From contig NZ_JMQI01000061.1 of the NCBI RefSeq assembly GCF_000695625.1, forward strand, positions 1 through 64,000: DNA of 64,000 bases, in the 5' to 3' direction. The notes under the pieces are model-generated. The model was not told the DNA's origin and did no database searches. It saw only the letters and a program-made list of their open reading frames with translations. Position numbers and translations under genes: made by a program. Below, piece by piece: positions 17,495 to 25,846 of the stretch (position 1 is the first letter of the stretch; the number at the start of each line of letters is the position of its first letter). The DNA comes from Amycolatopsis rifamycinica (GTDB taxonomy: Bacteria > Actinomycetota > Actinomycetes > Mycobacteriales > Pseudonocardiaceae).

Positions 17495-17683
17495 ATGTCC
17501 GCAACTTTTTCCGCCAACGTCCGCACTCTTTTCGGCGACCTGGGCATCGAGGTCGAAAACACTTCGGCCGTCGAGACCGGTCTTGTCATCGATCGTTTCG
17601 AAATGTGGGGTGACAGCTCGTCGAACCAGGTCGCCCCGGTCCGGGCGAGTTTCTGCCGGATGGACGTGCTCGAGGCGGCGTGA
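17495..17683 (+). CDS. Candidate RiPP (TOMM) precursor peptide
   Basis: The 62-residue peptide MSATFSANVRTLFGDLGIEV... has an acidic leader-like N-terminal half (DLGIEVENTSAVETG) and a C-terminal part WGDSSSNQVAPVRASFCRMD with Ser41-43, Ser52 and Cys54 as possible azole-forming residues. GGGGAG sits 7 nt before the ATG; an upstream in-frame ATG at 17453 lacks one. It is flanked by a terminator and the cluster regulators. The precursor role is inferred from size, position and composition only; I do not recognise the family. Confidence 0.55.
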   Translation: MSATFSANVRTLFGDLGIEVENTSAVETGLVIDRFEMWGDSSSNQVAPVRASFCRMDVLEAA

Positions 17684-17716
17684 ACGCTGTTTTCGCTGCT
17701 GGTGCCCTCGGGATGA

Positions 17717-17743
17717 GCCGGCCGTCGCGACGCGACGGCCGGC
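17717..17743 (+). terminator. Hairpin terminator after the small peptide gene
   Basis: The perfect stem GCCGGCCGTCGC/GCGACGGCCGGC with a 3-nt loop is followed by TTCGCCG. It begins 34 nt after the peptide stop codon, so the peptide is probably expressed as its own short transcript. Confidence 0.75.
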
Positions 17744-17997
17744 TTCGCCGTGCCGGGACACCCCCCGTGACCGGCCGAATTGTGCAGTGGAAAATTTTCC
17801 ACCCGCTGCTTTGCAAGTGAAAATCTTGCTACATGAGGTAGTGGTTCGGTCGCTTTAAGACATTCCGGTCCACCGGTGGCCTGTGGTCCGTTGTCATTGT
17901 GCGTGCAATCCGGCGCGGAATGCCCGGATGGGGTAACCGAGGCGCCCGTGGGAATGTTTAACTGTGCCTCTGGGGAATGTGAGTGCGGAGGCGCCTC
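17744..17997. promoter_or_regulatory. AT-richer promoter region of response regulator 2 with palindromes
   Basis: The region holds the perfect 16-bp palindrome GTGGAAAATTTTCCAC (17787-17802) and, ten bases on, a GCAAG-7-CTTGC inverted repeat (about 17812-17828). The base composition is clearly lower in GC than the surrounding genes, as expected for a regulated promoter. No convincing reading frame is present. Confidence 0.5.
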
Positions 17998-18603
17998 GTG
18001 ATCAGAGTGCTCGTGGCCGAAGACATGCACATCGTGCGGGGAGCCCTGGTGGCGTTGCTGCGCCTCGAGCCGGACATCGATGTCGTCGCCGAAGTGGCCT
18101 CGGGGCTGGAGATCCTGCCGATGGCCCGCCAGGCGGCGGCCGACGTCGCGGTGATCGACATCGACCTGCCGGGGAAGGACGGGCTGACCGCCGCCACTGA
18201 GCTCCACGAACAGCTGCCGGGGTGCCGCACCCTGATCCTGACCAGCCTGGGGCGGCCGGGCACGCTCCGCCGCGCGCTGGACGCCAAGGTGGGCGGCTTC
18301 CTGCTCAAGGACGCCCCGCCGGACCGGCTGGCCAACGCCGTCCGCGGCGTCGTCGCCGGGCGCCGCATGGTCGACGGCGACCTCGCGCTGGCCGCCTGGG
18401 ACAGCGTGGACTGCCCGCTGACCGTCCGTGAGCTGGACGTGCTCCGGATGACGGCCCAGGGGTACGGGACCGTCGAGATCGCCGCCCGGCTCTACCTCTC
18501 GGCGGGCACGGTGCGGAACTACCTGACGACGATCGTCGCCAAGCTCAACGCCCGCAACCGGGTGGACGCCATCCGCATCGCGCAGGACTCGGGCTGGCTC
18601 TGA
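17998..18603 (+). CDS. LuxR/NarL-family response regulator 2
   Basis: The 201-residue paralogue of the regulator at 15437-16042 has a receiver (AEDMHIVRGALVALL; Asp54 in VIDIDLPGKDG; LLKDAPPDRLANAV) and a GerE DNA-binding domain (LTVRELDVLRMTAQGYGTVE, LSAGTVRNYLTT). The GTG start is preceded by GGAGGCGCCTC. It converges on the double histidine kinase gene, which is its probable partner. The mirrored arrangement copies the kinase/regulator pair on the other side of the AraC and peptide genes. Confidence 0.88.
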   Translation: MIRVLVAEDMHIVRGALVALLRLEPDIDVVAEVASGLEILPMARQAAADVAVIDIDLPGKDGLTAATELHEQLPGCRTLILTSLGRPGTLRRALDAKVGGFLLKDAPPDRLANAVRGVVAGRRMVDGDLALAAWDSVDCPLTVRELDVLRMTAQGYGTVEIAARLYLSAGTVRNYLTTIVAKLNARNRVDAIRIAQDSGWL

Positions 18604-18612
18604 CGGACGGAC

Positions 18613-18654
18613 GGCGCCTGGGGCTCCCGACGCGGCCGGGGAGCCCCAGGCGCC
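18613..18654. terminator. Bidirectional terminator between response regulator 2 and double kinase
   Basis: The 16-bp stem GGCGCCTGGGGCTCCC/GGGAGCCCCAGGCGCC is followed on the plus strand by GCTTTCTTTCCC. It starts 10 nt after the response-regulator stop and serves the convergent pair. Confidence 0.8.
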
Positions 18655-18768
18655 GCTTTCTTTCCCTGCTCTGGCCGGCGCTGAGGCCCGTCGGGGGCGC
18701 GGACGGGGTTTTACCCCGCCCGGCCGCCTTGAGGCCGTTCAGCCCGCTGAACGTGGGTGCCGGCGGCT

Positions 18769-21114
18769 TCAGGCCGGGACGACCGCGCGCAACCGGAAGC
18801 GGCCGTCGGACTCGACGCCCGCCGTCAGCTCCCCGCCGAGGTCGGCCACGCGGTGCGAGAGGTTGCCGATCCCGCTGCCCGGTGACAGCCGGCCGGAGCC
18901 GTTGCCCGGGGCCACGACCGCCTTCACCGCCCGCTCGGGCCCCGCCACCCCGTCGTTGACGATTTCCAGGCTGACGCCGCCGTCGACCCGGCGCAGCGCG
19001 ATTTCGCAGCTTTCGACGTTGCTGTGCCGCAGGACGTTCGTGACGCCCTCCCGCAGCACCACGGCCAGCACGGTGCGCACGGCCGCGGGCAGGTCCTCGG
19101 ACAGGGTCTCCATCCGCACCCGGACGTCGGCGGCGGCCAGCACCGACCGCACCGTGCGGGACTCGCTGTCCAGCGACAGGTCGCGGTAGCCGCTGGCCAC
19201 CGAGCGCACGTCCGACAGCGCCTGGCGGGTCAGGCCGAGGATCTCGGTCAGCTCCCCGGCCGCGCGGTCGCGGTCGATCGGGAGCATCCGGGAGGTCAGC
19301 TCGCTCTTCAGGGCGATCGCCGAGAGGCTCATCCCGAGCAGGTCGTGCAGGTCGCGCGCGAAGCGCAGGCGTTCCTCGGCGATGGCCATCTCGGCCAGCC
19401 GCTGCCGGGTGTGGTCCAGTTCGGTCACCAGCCGGACCAGCCAGAGCAGCCCGAACACGAGGAGCCCGGTCATCACGGTGGCGGTCGTGTAGAAGACCAG
19501 CGAGATGTCGCTCGCGCCGGCCAGGTGCTGGATCCACGCGTACGCGGCCGCGTTCAGCGCGAAGAAGATCCAGCCCGCCACCGGCGGCAGGATCAGCAGG
19601 GCGGTGCCGATCAGCAGGCCGGGGACGCTGACCCAGTTGTGCTTCAGCGGCAGCAGCGGCAGGTAGGTCAGGCAGGCCTGGACGAGCAGCATCCCGTAGG
19701 TCTGGGCCGAGCGCAGCGGCGTGGCCGGGCGGTTGAAGTACGACAGCTGCAGCGCCAGGAGGGCGATGACCGAGCCGATCACCAGCCCCACCTGCCAGGC
19801 CTCGGTGGTCAGCTGGAGCACGTGCAGGGTCGCGCCGAGGCCCATCAGGCACATCGTCGCCGGCATCAGCCACCGGATCAGCGTCGACTCGGGCCGGTCC
19901 GCCCGCCCGCCGGCGGGCGTGGGCCCGTCCAGCCGGGTGGGCACGGGGAGCTCGACGCGCAGCCGGAAGCGCCCGTCCGCGCCCGCCTCGGCGGTCGCGG
20001 TGCCCCCGAGCGCGGCCACCTCGTCGGGCAGCCTGGTCAGCCGGCTGTCCGGCTCGAGCAACACCTCGTCGGCGGCCACGCCGTCGTTGACGATTTCCAG
20101 CGTGACCTTGTCGTCGTGCTGGCGGACGTCGATCTCGCAGTGCTCGACGTCGCTGTAGCGGAGCACGTTCGTCACGCCCTCGCGGAGCACCTTCGCCAGC
20201 ATCGTCCGCGCCTGGACCGGCAGGTCGCCCTGGTCGAGGTGGACCTGGACGGCGATCTCCGACGCGGCCAGCAGGGACTCCGCGGTCCGGGACTCCTTTT
20301 CCAGCGACAGCTCGCGGTAGCCGTGGGAGACGGCCCGGACGTCGGAGAGGGTGCGCTGGGCGGTCGCGGTGATCTCGGCCAGCTCGGCCATGGCCGCGTC
20401 CGCCGACTTGCGCATCAGGTGCTGTACGAGTTCACCCTTGAGGGCGATCGCGGACAGGCTGAGGCCGAGCAGGTCGTGCAGGTCGCGGGCGAACGCCAGG
20501 CGCTGCTCGGCGACCGCCCGCTGCGCCAGCTCGGTGCGGGCCTGGTGCAGCTCGTTCACCATCCGGGCGAGCCGGGTGAGCTGGTAGAACACGAGGCAGT
20601 AGAAGATCGAGGAGAAGGTGCCGTAGATCGTGGTCAGCGGCTCGCCGTCGAAGACCGCGTAGGTCCAGGCGATGCTCGCGCAGACGGCGGCGAACGCGGG
20701 CAGGGCGTACCGGCGTGGCAGCATCAGGAGGACGACGCCGCCGACGAAGTCCGGCATGTCGGCCCACAGCAGGCCGAAGGTGGGGATCGGCAGGTAGGCC
20801 AGCACGATCATGACCGCGAGCAGGACCCGGCTGGTCGTCGAAGCCAGTTCGGTGGACGGGCGGCTGAACCACAGCAGCTGGATCGCCAGCAGCCCGGCGA
20901 CGCCGAGTATCCCGTACACCGCGTGCACCGGGTCCACCGAAGTGGGCAGCAGGTTGGCCAGGCCGATCACGGAGAAGCCGGCGGCGACCACGACGATGAT
21001 CCCGCCCGCGAGGACGGTGGCGAGCCGGGGCCGCCGGTCGACGACGGTGGTGCCCCTCGGCTCGGCGGTCGACGAGCGCGGGACGGTCGGATCGAGTGCG
21101 GCAGCCGGAGGCAT
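18769..21114 (-). CDS. Tandem double histidine kinase (two DesK-type kinases fused)
   Basis: A single frame of 781 residues encodes two complete DesK-like sensors end to end. Unit 1 has membrane helices at about 35-180, His213 in ARDLHDLLGLSLSAIALK and LREGVTNVLRYS. Unit 2 has helices at about 400-560, His590 in ARDLHDLLGMSLSAIALK, LREGVTNVLRHS and SGIGNLSHRVADLGGEL. In unit 1 the GxG nucleotide-lid motif is missing (DSRLTRLPDEVAALGG), so its ATPase may be impaired. The ATG at 21114 has GGAGGA upstream; another ATG lies at 21177. Expected partners are the adjacent LuxR-type regulators. Confidence 0.85.
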   Translation of the reverse strand: MPPAAALDPTVPRSSTAEPRGTTVVDRRPRLATVLAGGIIVVVAAGFSVIGLANLLPTSVDPVHAVYGILGVAGLLAIQLLWFSRPSTELASTTSRVLLAVMIVLAYLPIPTFGLLWADMPDFVGGVVLLMLPRRYALPAFAAVCASIAWTYAVFDGEPLTTIYGTFSSIFYCLVFYQLTRLARMVNELHQARTELAQRAVAEQRLAFARDLHDLLGLSLSAIALKGELVQHLMRKSADAAMAELAEITATAQRTLSDVRAVSHGYRELSLEKESRTAESLLAASEIAVQVHLDQGDLPVQARTMLAKVLREGVTNVLRYSDVEHCEIDVRQHDDKVTLEIVNDGVAADEVLLEPDSRLTRLPDEVAALGGTATAEAGADGRFRLRVELPVPTRLDGPTPAGGRADRPESTLIRWLMPATMCLMGLGATLHVLQLTTEAWQVGLVIGSVIALLALQLSYFNRPATPLRSAQTYGMLLVQACLTYLPLLPLKHNWVSVPGLLIGTALLILPPVAGWIFFALNAAAYAWIQHLAGASDISLVFYTTATVMTGLLVFGLLWLVRLVTELDHTRQRLAEMAIAEERLRFARDLHDLLGMSLSAIALKSELTSRMLPIDRDRAAGELTEILGLTRQALSDVRSVASGYRDLSLDSESRTVRSVLAAADVRVRMETLSEDLPAAVRTVLAVVLREGVTNVLRHSNVESCEIALRRVDGGVSLEIVNDGVAGPERAVKAVVAPGNGSGRLSPGSGIGNLSHRVADLGGELTAGVESDGRFRLRAVVPA

Positions 21115-21281
21115 GTGCAGCGGTCCTCCGGTGGGTCGGCGGCGCACAGGTCGGGCCGGGTTGAGCTCTGTCTGCATCCTCTGGCCAATCCTATCCCATG
21201 CCGATGGCTCGCCGGTACGCCGAAGAGTGGCCGTACCGCAGCGTTTCCCGCCGGATCGGGCCGTTATGGTCCAATACTGGT

Positions 21282-21782
21282 TCAGTCGCGACGGTGCTCG
21301 CCGGCGACCCCGGCGAGCTCCAGGAAATCCAGGTACGGCACGGCGATCGTGCCGAGGTGGAGGACGATCCGCCTGTCCAGGGCGAAGAAACTCAACCCGG
21401 GGGCGTCGTCGCCGGCGCCTTCGAGGTACCGCGTCGCGGGGAAGTCTTCGGCGAAGCCGGTGTCCACGGCGGAATATCCCGGCAGGTTCCAGCCGAAGTG
21501 ACGGCCGTACTGCGCGAACTTCGCGTACGGTGCGTGAGAAACCAGCACGACGCGGGTGCCCGCAGTGTGCAACGCGGCGGAGAGCTCGGGCGTGTGCACG
21601 GTGGCGCCGGGCCGGCTGCGGTCCACCGCCGGGTGGTGCACGGCGAGCCGCCGGTGCCTGCCGAACAACGCCGCCAGGGTCGCCGGGCCGGTCCGCCCGA
21701 CGAACCGGTACTCCGCGGCCGGCACGGCGCGGGGGCGGGACAGCATCGGTCCGCCGAGGTCGGGCAGCATGAGTTCGGTCAT
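21282..21782 (-). CDS. DUF899-like thioredoxin-fold protein
   Basis: The 166-residue protein has GATVHTPELSAALHTAGTRV, then VLVSHAPYAKFAQYGRHFGW and a late PGLSFFALD. This order resembles DUF899 thioredoxin-like proteins (disulphide-free relatives acting on dithiols or used in predicted redox pathways). It is shorter than typical members. GGAGGC lies 4 nt before the ATG. The family assignment is tentative and the role unknown. Confidence 0.55.
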   Translation of the reverse strand: MTELMLPDLGGPMLSRPRAVPAAEYRFVGRTGPATLAALFGRHRRLAVHHPAVDRSRPGATVHTPELSAALHTAGTRVVLVSHAPYAKFAQYGRHFGWNLPGYSAVDTGFAEDFPATRYLEGAGDDAPGLSFFALDRRIVLHLGTIAVPYLDFLELAGVAGEHRRD

Positions 21783-21923
21783 GATCGCCTCCGGAGGCAG
21801 CGCACGGGTTCCCTCCGCGGATTGTGCGGCCCGGCCCGGCTCCGGTCACCGGTTCGGGGGTGATCGGAGCAAGGTGGGAGACGCGCGCGGCGGGCCGGCG
21901 GCCCGGGGGCCTAGGCTCGCGGC

Positions 21924-22544
21924 ATGGCGAGGTACTTCGACGTGCACCCCGACAATCCCCAGCGGCGTGCCGTCGCCCAGGTCGCCGAGCTCGTGCGGCA
22001 GGACGGGCTGATCGCGTACCCGACGGACTCGTGCTACGCGCTGGGCTGCCGGCTGGACAACCAGGACGGCCTCGACCGGATCCGCGCGATCCGCAAGCTC
22101 GACCGGCGCCACCACTTCACGCTGGTCTGCCAGGACTTCGCTCAGCTCGGCCAGTTCGTCATCGTGGACAACGCGGTGTTCCGCGCGATCAAGGCGGCCA
22201 CCCCGGGCAGCTACACGTTCATCCTGCCGGCCACCAAGGAGGTGCCGCGGCGGCTGATGCACGAGAAGAAGAGGACCGTGGGCGTGCGCATCCCCGACCA
22301 CGTCGTCACCCAGGCGCTGCTGGCGGAGCTCGGCGAGCCGCTCGTGTCGAGCACCCTCCTGCTGCCGGGCGTGGCCGAGCCCCTCACCCAGGGCTGGGAG
22401 ATCAAGGAGGAGCTCGACCACGCCGTCGACGCGGTCGTCGACTCCGGCGACTGCGGCACCGAGCCGACCACGGTGGTCGACTTCTCCTCGGGCGAGGCCG
22501 AAATCGTCCGCCGCGGCGCCGGCGACCCGGACCGCTTCGCCTGA
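21924..22544 (+). CDS. YrdC/YciO-family threonylcarbamoyl-AMP synthase-like protein
   Basis: The 206-residue protein has the Sua5/YrdC/YciO fold: GLIAYPTDSCYALGCRL near the N terminus, the KxR-type segment IRKLDRRHHFTLVCQD, and PGSYTFILPATKEVPR. Sequence style (N-terminal YFDVHPDNPQRRAV) is closer to YciO than to the main TsaC/YrdC used for tRNA t6A. It may therefore be a paralogue rather than the essential enzyme. It appears monocistronic. Confidence 0.85.
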   Translation: MARYFDVHPDNPQRRAVAQVAELVRQDGLIAYPTDSCYALGCRLDNQDGLDRIRAIRKLDRRHHFTLVCQDFAQLGQFVIVDNAVFRAIKAATPGSYTFILPATKEVPRRLMHEKKRTVGVRIPDHVVTQALLAELGEPLVSSTLLLPGVAEPLTQGWEIKEELDHAVDAVVDSGDCGTEPTTVVDFSSGEAEIVRRGAGDPDRFA

Positions 22545-22547
22545 TCC

Positions 22548-23249
22548 TCAGTCCACTTCGGACGTCCAGAATGGATCACGGCGCACCTGCGCCAGGCCCA
22601 GCCAGCGGACGGCTTCGCCGCCGGTGGCGGTGACCGCCAGTCCGGTGAGCGGACGGCGGCCGGTGAACATCAGGCAGAAGTCCTCGGCCGGGCCGGCGAT
22701 CCGGTCGGCCGCGTCCGGCGGCCCGAAGTCCCAGCGGGCGCCCGACGGCGCGGTGAACTCGAACCGGAACGGCCCGGCGGGAGGCTCGCCGTGCCCGGCG
22801 TAGGCGGCGTCACGGGTGCGGACGCCGTAGTAGGCGACGTGCCCGACGCTGTCGTTGCGCTCGAGCCGCGTACCCAGGGCGTCCGCGATGTCCTGGCCGC
22901 GGGCGAACACCGCCGTCAGCAGGGCCGCCGCGAGCACCGAGGGCTTCATCGCCCCGCCCGGCCACGGGATGTCCGCGGTCGCGGTGGCCAGCAGGTCCGT
23001 GGCCTTGCGGTGTTCCGAACGCCAGGCGACCACGGCGTCGCCGAGCATGCCCGAGTTCGTGATACGGGGCGCGACAGCGCTTTCATCGCCCTCGACGCTC
23101 AGCACGATCCGGCGCGCGATGACCGTCAGTTCGGCCAGGTGGGCGGTGATCGACCGGCCGACGGGCAGCATCACCGTTCCCTCGTTGGCGCGGATCAGCT
23201 CCGCGAGGATGTCCGCCTCGGAGGCGAGATCGGCGTGCACGTCTTGCAT
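22548..23249 (-). CDS. DinB-like maleylpyruvate isomerase family protein (TIGR03084-type)
   Basis: The 233-residue protein resembles the protein at 38300-39094: both share a FARGQDIADALG/FAHGQDIADALG motif and a C-terminal GPxEDFCL segment. The family is a predicted metal-binding, mycothiol-linked four-helix bundle. The N-terminal PGWTVRxQVGHL segment of the relative is less clear here, so the metal site may be incomplete. The ATG at 23249 is preceded by GGAGGAC; a start 18 codons upstream is less likely. Confidence 0.65.
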   Translation of the reverse strand: MQDVHADLASEADILAELIRANEGTVMLPVGRSITAHLAELTVIARRIVLSVEGDESAVAPRITNSGMLGDAVVAWRSEHRKATDLLATATADIPWPGGAMKPSVLAAALLTAVFARGQDIADALGTRLERNDSVGHVAYYGVRTRDAAYAGHGEPPAGPFRFEFTAPSGARWDFGPPDAADRIAGPAEDFCLMFTGRRPLTGLAVTATGGEAVRWLGLAQVRRDPFWTSEVD

Positions 23250-23383
23250 GGGGGCGTCCTCCGGACGTTCGGTGCTGAGGCGTAGATGCTGCTCCTGCGG
23301 CACGGTCGCCGACCACTCGTGGATTGCGGTGCCGGATCGGCTATGTTCGCCGGCAGGCGGTCTGCGAGCGCGGGGAGAAGGAA

Positions 23384-23770
23384 ATGAAGTACCTGCTGGC
23401 GATGTACATGAACCCGGACGTCTGGGACGGGCTGTCTGACCAGGACAAGGACGAGGTGATGACCGGGCACGGCGAGTTCATCCGCCGGATCCGCGAGTCC
23501 GGCGAAATGATCAGCACCCAGGCGCTCGGCGGCCCGGCCGAGAGCGCGGTGGTCCGGCTGGCCGGTGGCGTGCCGGCCGTCACCGACGGCCCGTTCGTCG
23601 AGTCCAAGGAGTTCCTGGCCGGGTTCTACCTCGTCGAGTGCGCGAGCCGGGAGCGGGCCTGTGAAGTGGCCGCGATGATCCCGGACGCGAAGATCGAGGG
23701 GCTCGGCATCGAGGTTCGCCCGGTGGTGTTCTTCGCCGACGCGGAGACCGAGTCCGAGTTCGCCGGGTGA
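23384..23770 (+). CDS. YciI/DGPF-domain protein
   Basis: The 128-residue YCII-related protein has the eponymous DGPF motif (AVTDGPFVESKEFLAGFYLV) and an N-terminal MKYLLAMYMNPDVW. The family is a dimeric ferredoxin-like fold. Members of this subtype are usually encoded next to ECF42-type sigma factors, as here. GGGGAGAAGGAA precedes the ATG. Its stop overlaps the sigma factor start by 4 bp. Confidence 0.9.
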   Translation: MKYLLAMYMNPDVWDGLSDQDKDEVMTGHGEFIRRIRESGEMISTQALGGPAESAVVRLAGGVPAVTDGPFVESKEFLAGFYLVECASRERACEVAAMIPDAKIEGLGIEVRPVVFFADAETESEFAG

Positions 23771-25008
23771 GCGGACCGGCCGCGGTCGGCGAGCTGCTCC
23801 GGCCGCTCGTCCCGCGGGTGCTCGGCGTCCTCGTGCGCCGCTACGGCCAGTTCGACGCCTGCGAAGACGCCGTGCAGGAGGCGCTGATCGCCGCGTCGGC
23901 GCAGTGGCCGTCCGAAGGGGTGCCGGAGCACCCGCAGAGCTGGCTCGTCACCGTCGCCGCGCGGCGGCTCACCGACCACTGGCGCAGCGAAAGCGCGCGA
24001 CGGCGCCGGGAAGAGTCCACCGCGGTGCGCGAACCGGTGGACGCGGCCGTGGTGGCCGGCCCCGGTGAGGAGCGGCCGTCCGATCGGGACGACACGCTGA
24101 CCCTGCTGTTCCTCTGCTGCCACCCCGCCGTTTCCGAGCCGTCGCAGGTGGCGCTGACGCTGCGCGCGGTGGGTGGTCTCACGACCGCGCAGATCGCCAA
24201 GGCCTTCCTCGTCCCGGAAGCGACGATGACCCGGCGCATCACCCGCGCCAAGGAGAGCATCGCGGCGGCGGGCTCGACGTTCGGCGAGCCCGCGGCGGCG
24301 GAGTACGCCGAGCGGCTGCGGGTCGTGCTGCAGGTGCTGTACCTGATCTTCAACGAGGGGTACACCGCGACGTCCGGCACGGACCTGCAGGTGCCCGAAC
24401 TCGCGCACGAGGCGATCCGGCTGACCCGCGCGGTGCGCGCGCTGCGGCCGGACGACGGCGAAGTCGCCGGCCTGCTCGCGCTCATGCTGCTCACCGACGC
24501 CCGCCGCCCCGCCCGCACCGGGCCGGGGGGCACCCTGGTGCCGCTGGCCGACCAGGACCGCGAGCTCTGGGACCGGGCGATGATCGCCGAGGGGACGGCG
24601 CTGATCGGCGCCGCGCTCGGCCGCGGCCCGGTCGGGGTCTACCAGGTCCAGGCGGCGATCGCGGCCCTGCACGACGAGGCGCCGAGCACGGAGACGACCG
24701 ACTGGGTGCAGATCGCGCAGCTGTACGAGGTGCTGCAGGAACTGGCGCCCAGCCCGGTGGTGACGCTGAACCGGGCGATCGCGGTGGCGATGGTCGACGG
24801 CCCGGCCCGTGGCCTGGAGCTGCTGGACACGATCGCCGGCGACAGCCGGATGAAGCACAGCCACCGCTTCGACGCGGTGCGCGCGCACCTGCTGGAGCAG
24901 GCGGGAGACCCGGCGGCGGCCCGGGACCACTACCGGCGGGCGGCGCGGGGCACGGCGAGTGTGCCGGAGCGGCGGTACCTGGAGGAGCGCGCGAGCCGGT
25001 TGGAGTGA
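23767..25008 (+). CDS. ECF42-type RNA polymerase sigma factor with C-terminal extension
   Basis: The 413-residue protein has sigma region 2 (YGQFDACEDAVQEALIAASA), region 4 (GGLTTAQIAKAFLVPEATMT) and a long helical TPR-like C-terminal domain (VLYLIFNEGYTATSG, LNRAIAVAMVDGP, HLLEQAGDPAAARDHY). ECF42 factors lack a classical anti-sigma factor and use this extension and a DGPF partner. The GTG start overlaps the YciI gene. A hairpin follows at 25054. Confidence 0.92.
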   Translation: MSGPAAVGELLRPLVPRVLGVLVRRYGQFDACEDAVQEALIAASAQWPSEGVPEHPQSWLVTVAARRLTDHWRSESARRRREESTAVREPVDAAVVAGPGEERPSDRDDTLTLLFLCCHPAVSEPSQVALTLRAVGGLTTAQIAKAFLVPEATMTRRITRAKESIAAAGSTFGEPAAAEYAERLRVVLQVLYLIFNEGYTATSGTDLQVPELAHEAIRLTRAVRALRPDDGEVAGLLALMLLTDARRPARTGPGGTLVPLADQDRELWDRAMIAEGTALIGAALGRGPVGVYQVQAAIAALHDEAPSTETTDWVQIAQLYEVLQELAPSPVVTLNRAIAVAMVDGPARGLELLDTIAGDSRMKHSHRFDAVRAHLLEQAGDPAAARDHYRRAARGTASVPERRYLEERASRLE

Positions 25009-25053
25009 GTGCGAGCCGCTCGCCTCCCCGGCGCAGCGGCGGCCTCGACCGTC

Positions 25054-25099
25054 GTGAAGGACTCGTTCAGGCCTCGGCGGTCCTGAACGAGTCTTCCAC
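25054..25099. terminator. Hairpin terminator between ECF sigma factor and HxlR gene
   Basis: The stem GTGAAGGACTCGTTCAGG/CCTGAACGAGTCTTCCAC has two mismatched positions and a 10-nt loop. It lies between two convergent genes and can serve both. Confidence 0.75.
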
Positions 25100-25119
25100 G
25101 GCACCGGCGCGAACCGTCC

Positions 25120-25815
25120 TCAGTGGAGGGAGACGCCGTCCTGGATCTCCGGGGCCGCCGTCAGGCGGAACAGGCGGGTGAACAGCTCGAGGTCGCGCAC
25201 GTCGCCGTCGATCGAGATCTTGCCCGTGCGCACCGCTTCCGGCGGGGTGACCTGGCCGCCGATCACGTCCAGGAGGGCCGCGCCCTGGCTGGAGCGGATG
25301 ATCAGGTCGGCGTCGGGGTAGCGGCCCTCGGAAACCTTGAGCGCCCCGTCGTCGACCATCGCGTGCAGGATCATCGTGTCGTGGTACTGGATCTCGAACG
25401 TCACCTGGACGCCGGCCGCGGCTTCGCTCTGGAACGTCGTGTACAGCGAAAGGATCGCCGCGTCCAGGGTGAAGACGTCGTCCGGGCCGGGGTGGCTCAG
25501 GGAGCGGGCGCCCCACAGGCCGAGGTCGAGCAGGATGTGGTCGAGCTCGCTGCCGTACTCGGTCAGCTCGTACACCAGGCCGGCGTCGAGGTCCGGGCGG
25601 ATCCGGCGGCGGATCACGCCCGTCTCCTCCAGCTCGTTCAGCCGGGCCGAAAGGATGCTCGGCGGGATCTTCGGCAGACCGGCCTGCAGCTCGGTGTAGC
25701 GCTTCGGGCCGAGCACCAGGTCGCGCACGATGAGCAGCGCCCACCGTTCCCCGACGAGTTCCATGGCGCGGGCGAGTCCGCAGTACTGGCCGTAGGTGCG
25801 GGTGCGTGCGGTCAT
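25120..25815 (-). CDS. HxlR-family regulator with C-terminal SCP2-like domain (paralogue 2)
   Basis: The 231-residue close paralogue of the regulator at 9340-10029 has the HxlR winged helix in residues 1-97 (LVLGPKRYTELQAGLPKIPP), then a shared helical linker and an SCP2-like ligand pocket. The leader sequences (TGATCCTCACTT complement) are also similar. It lies just before the SARP gene, at the left edge of the enediyne cluster. It could be a pathway regulator or a boundary gene. Confidence 0.88.
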   Translation of the reverse strand: MTARTRTYGQYCGLARAMELVGERWALLIVRDLVLGPKRYTELQAGLPKIPPSILSARLNELEETGVIRRRIRPDLDAGLVYELTEYGSELDHILLDLGLWGARSLSHPGPDDVFTLDAAILSLYTTFQSEAAAGVQVTFEIQYHDTMILHAMVDDGALKVSEGRYPDADLIIRSSQGAALLDVIGGQVTPPEAVRTGKISIDGDVRDLELFTRLFRLTAAPEIQDGVSLH

Positions 25816-25846
25816 TGATCCTCACTTCTGTCGTGCGGTGGAAGCG

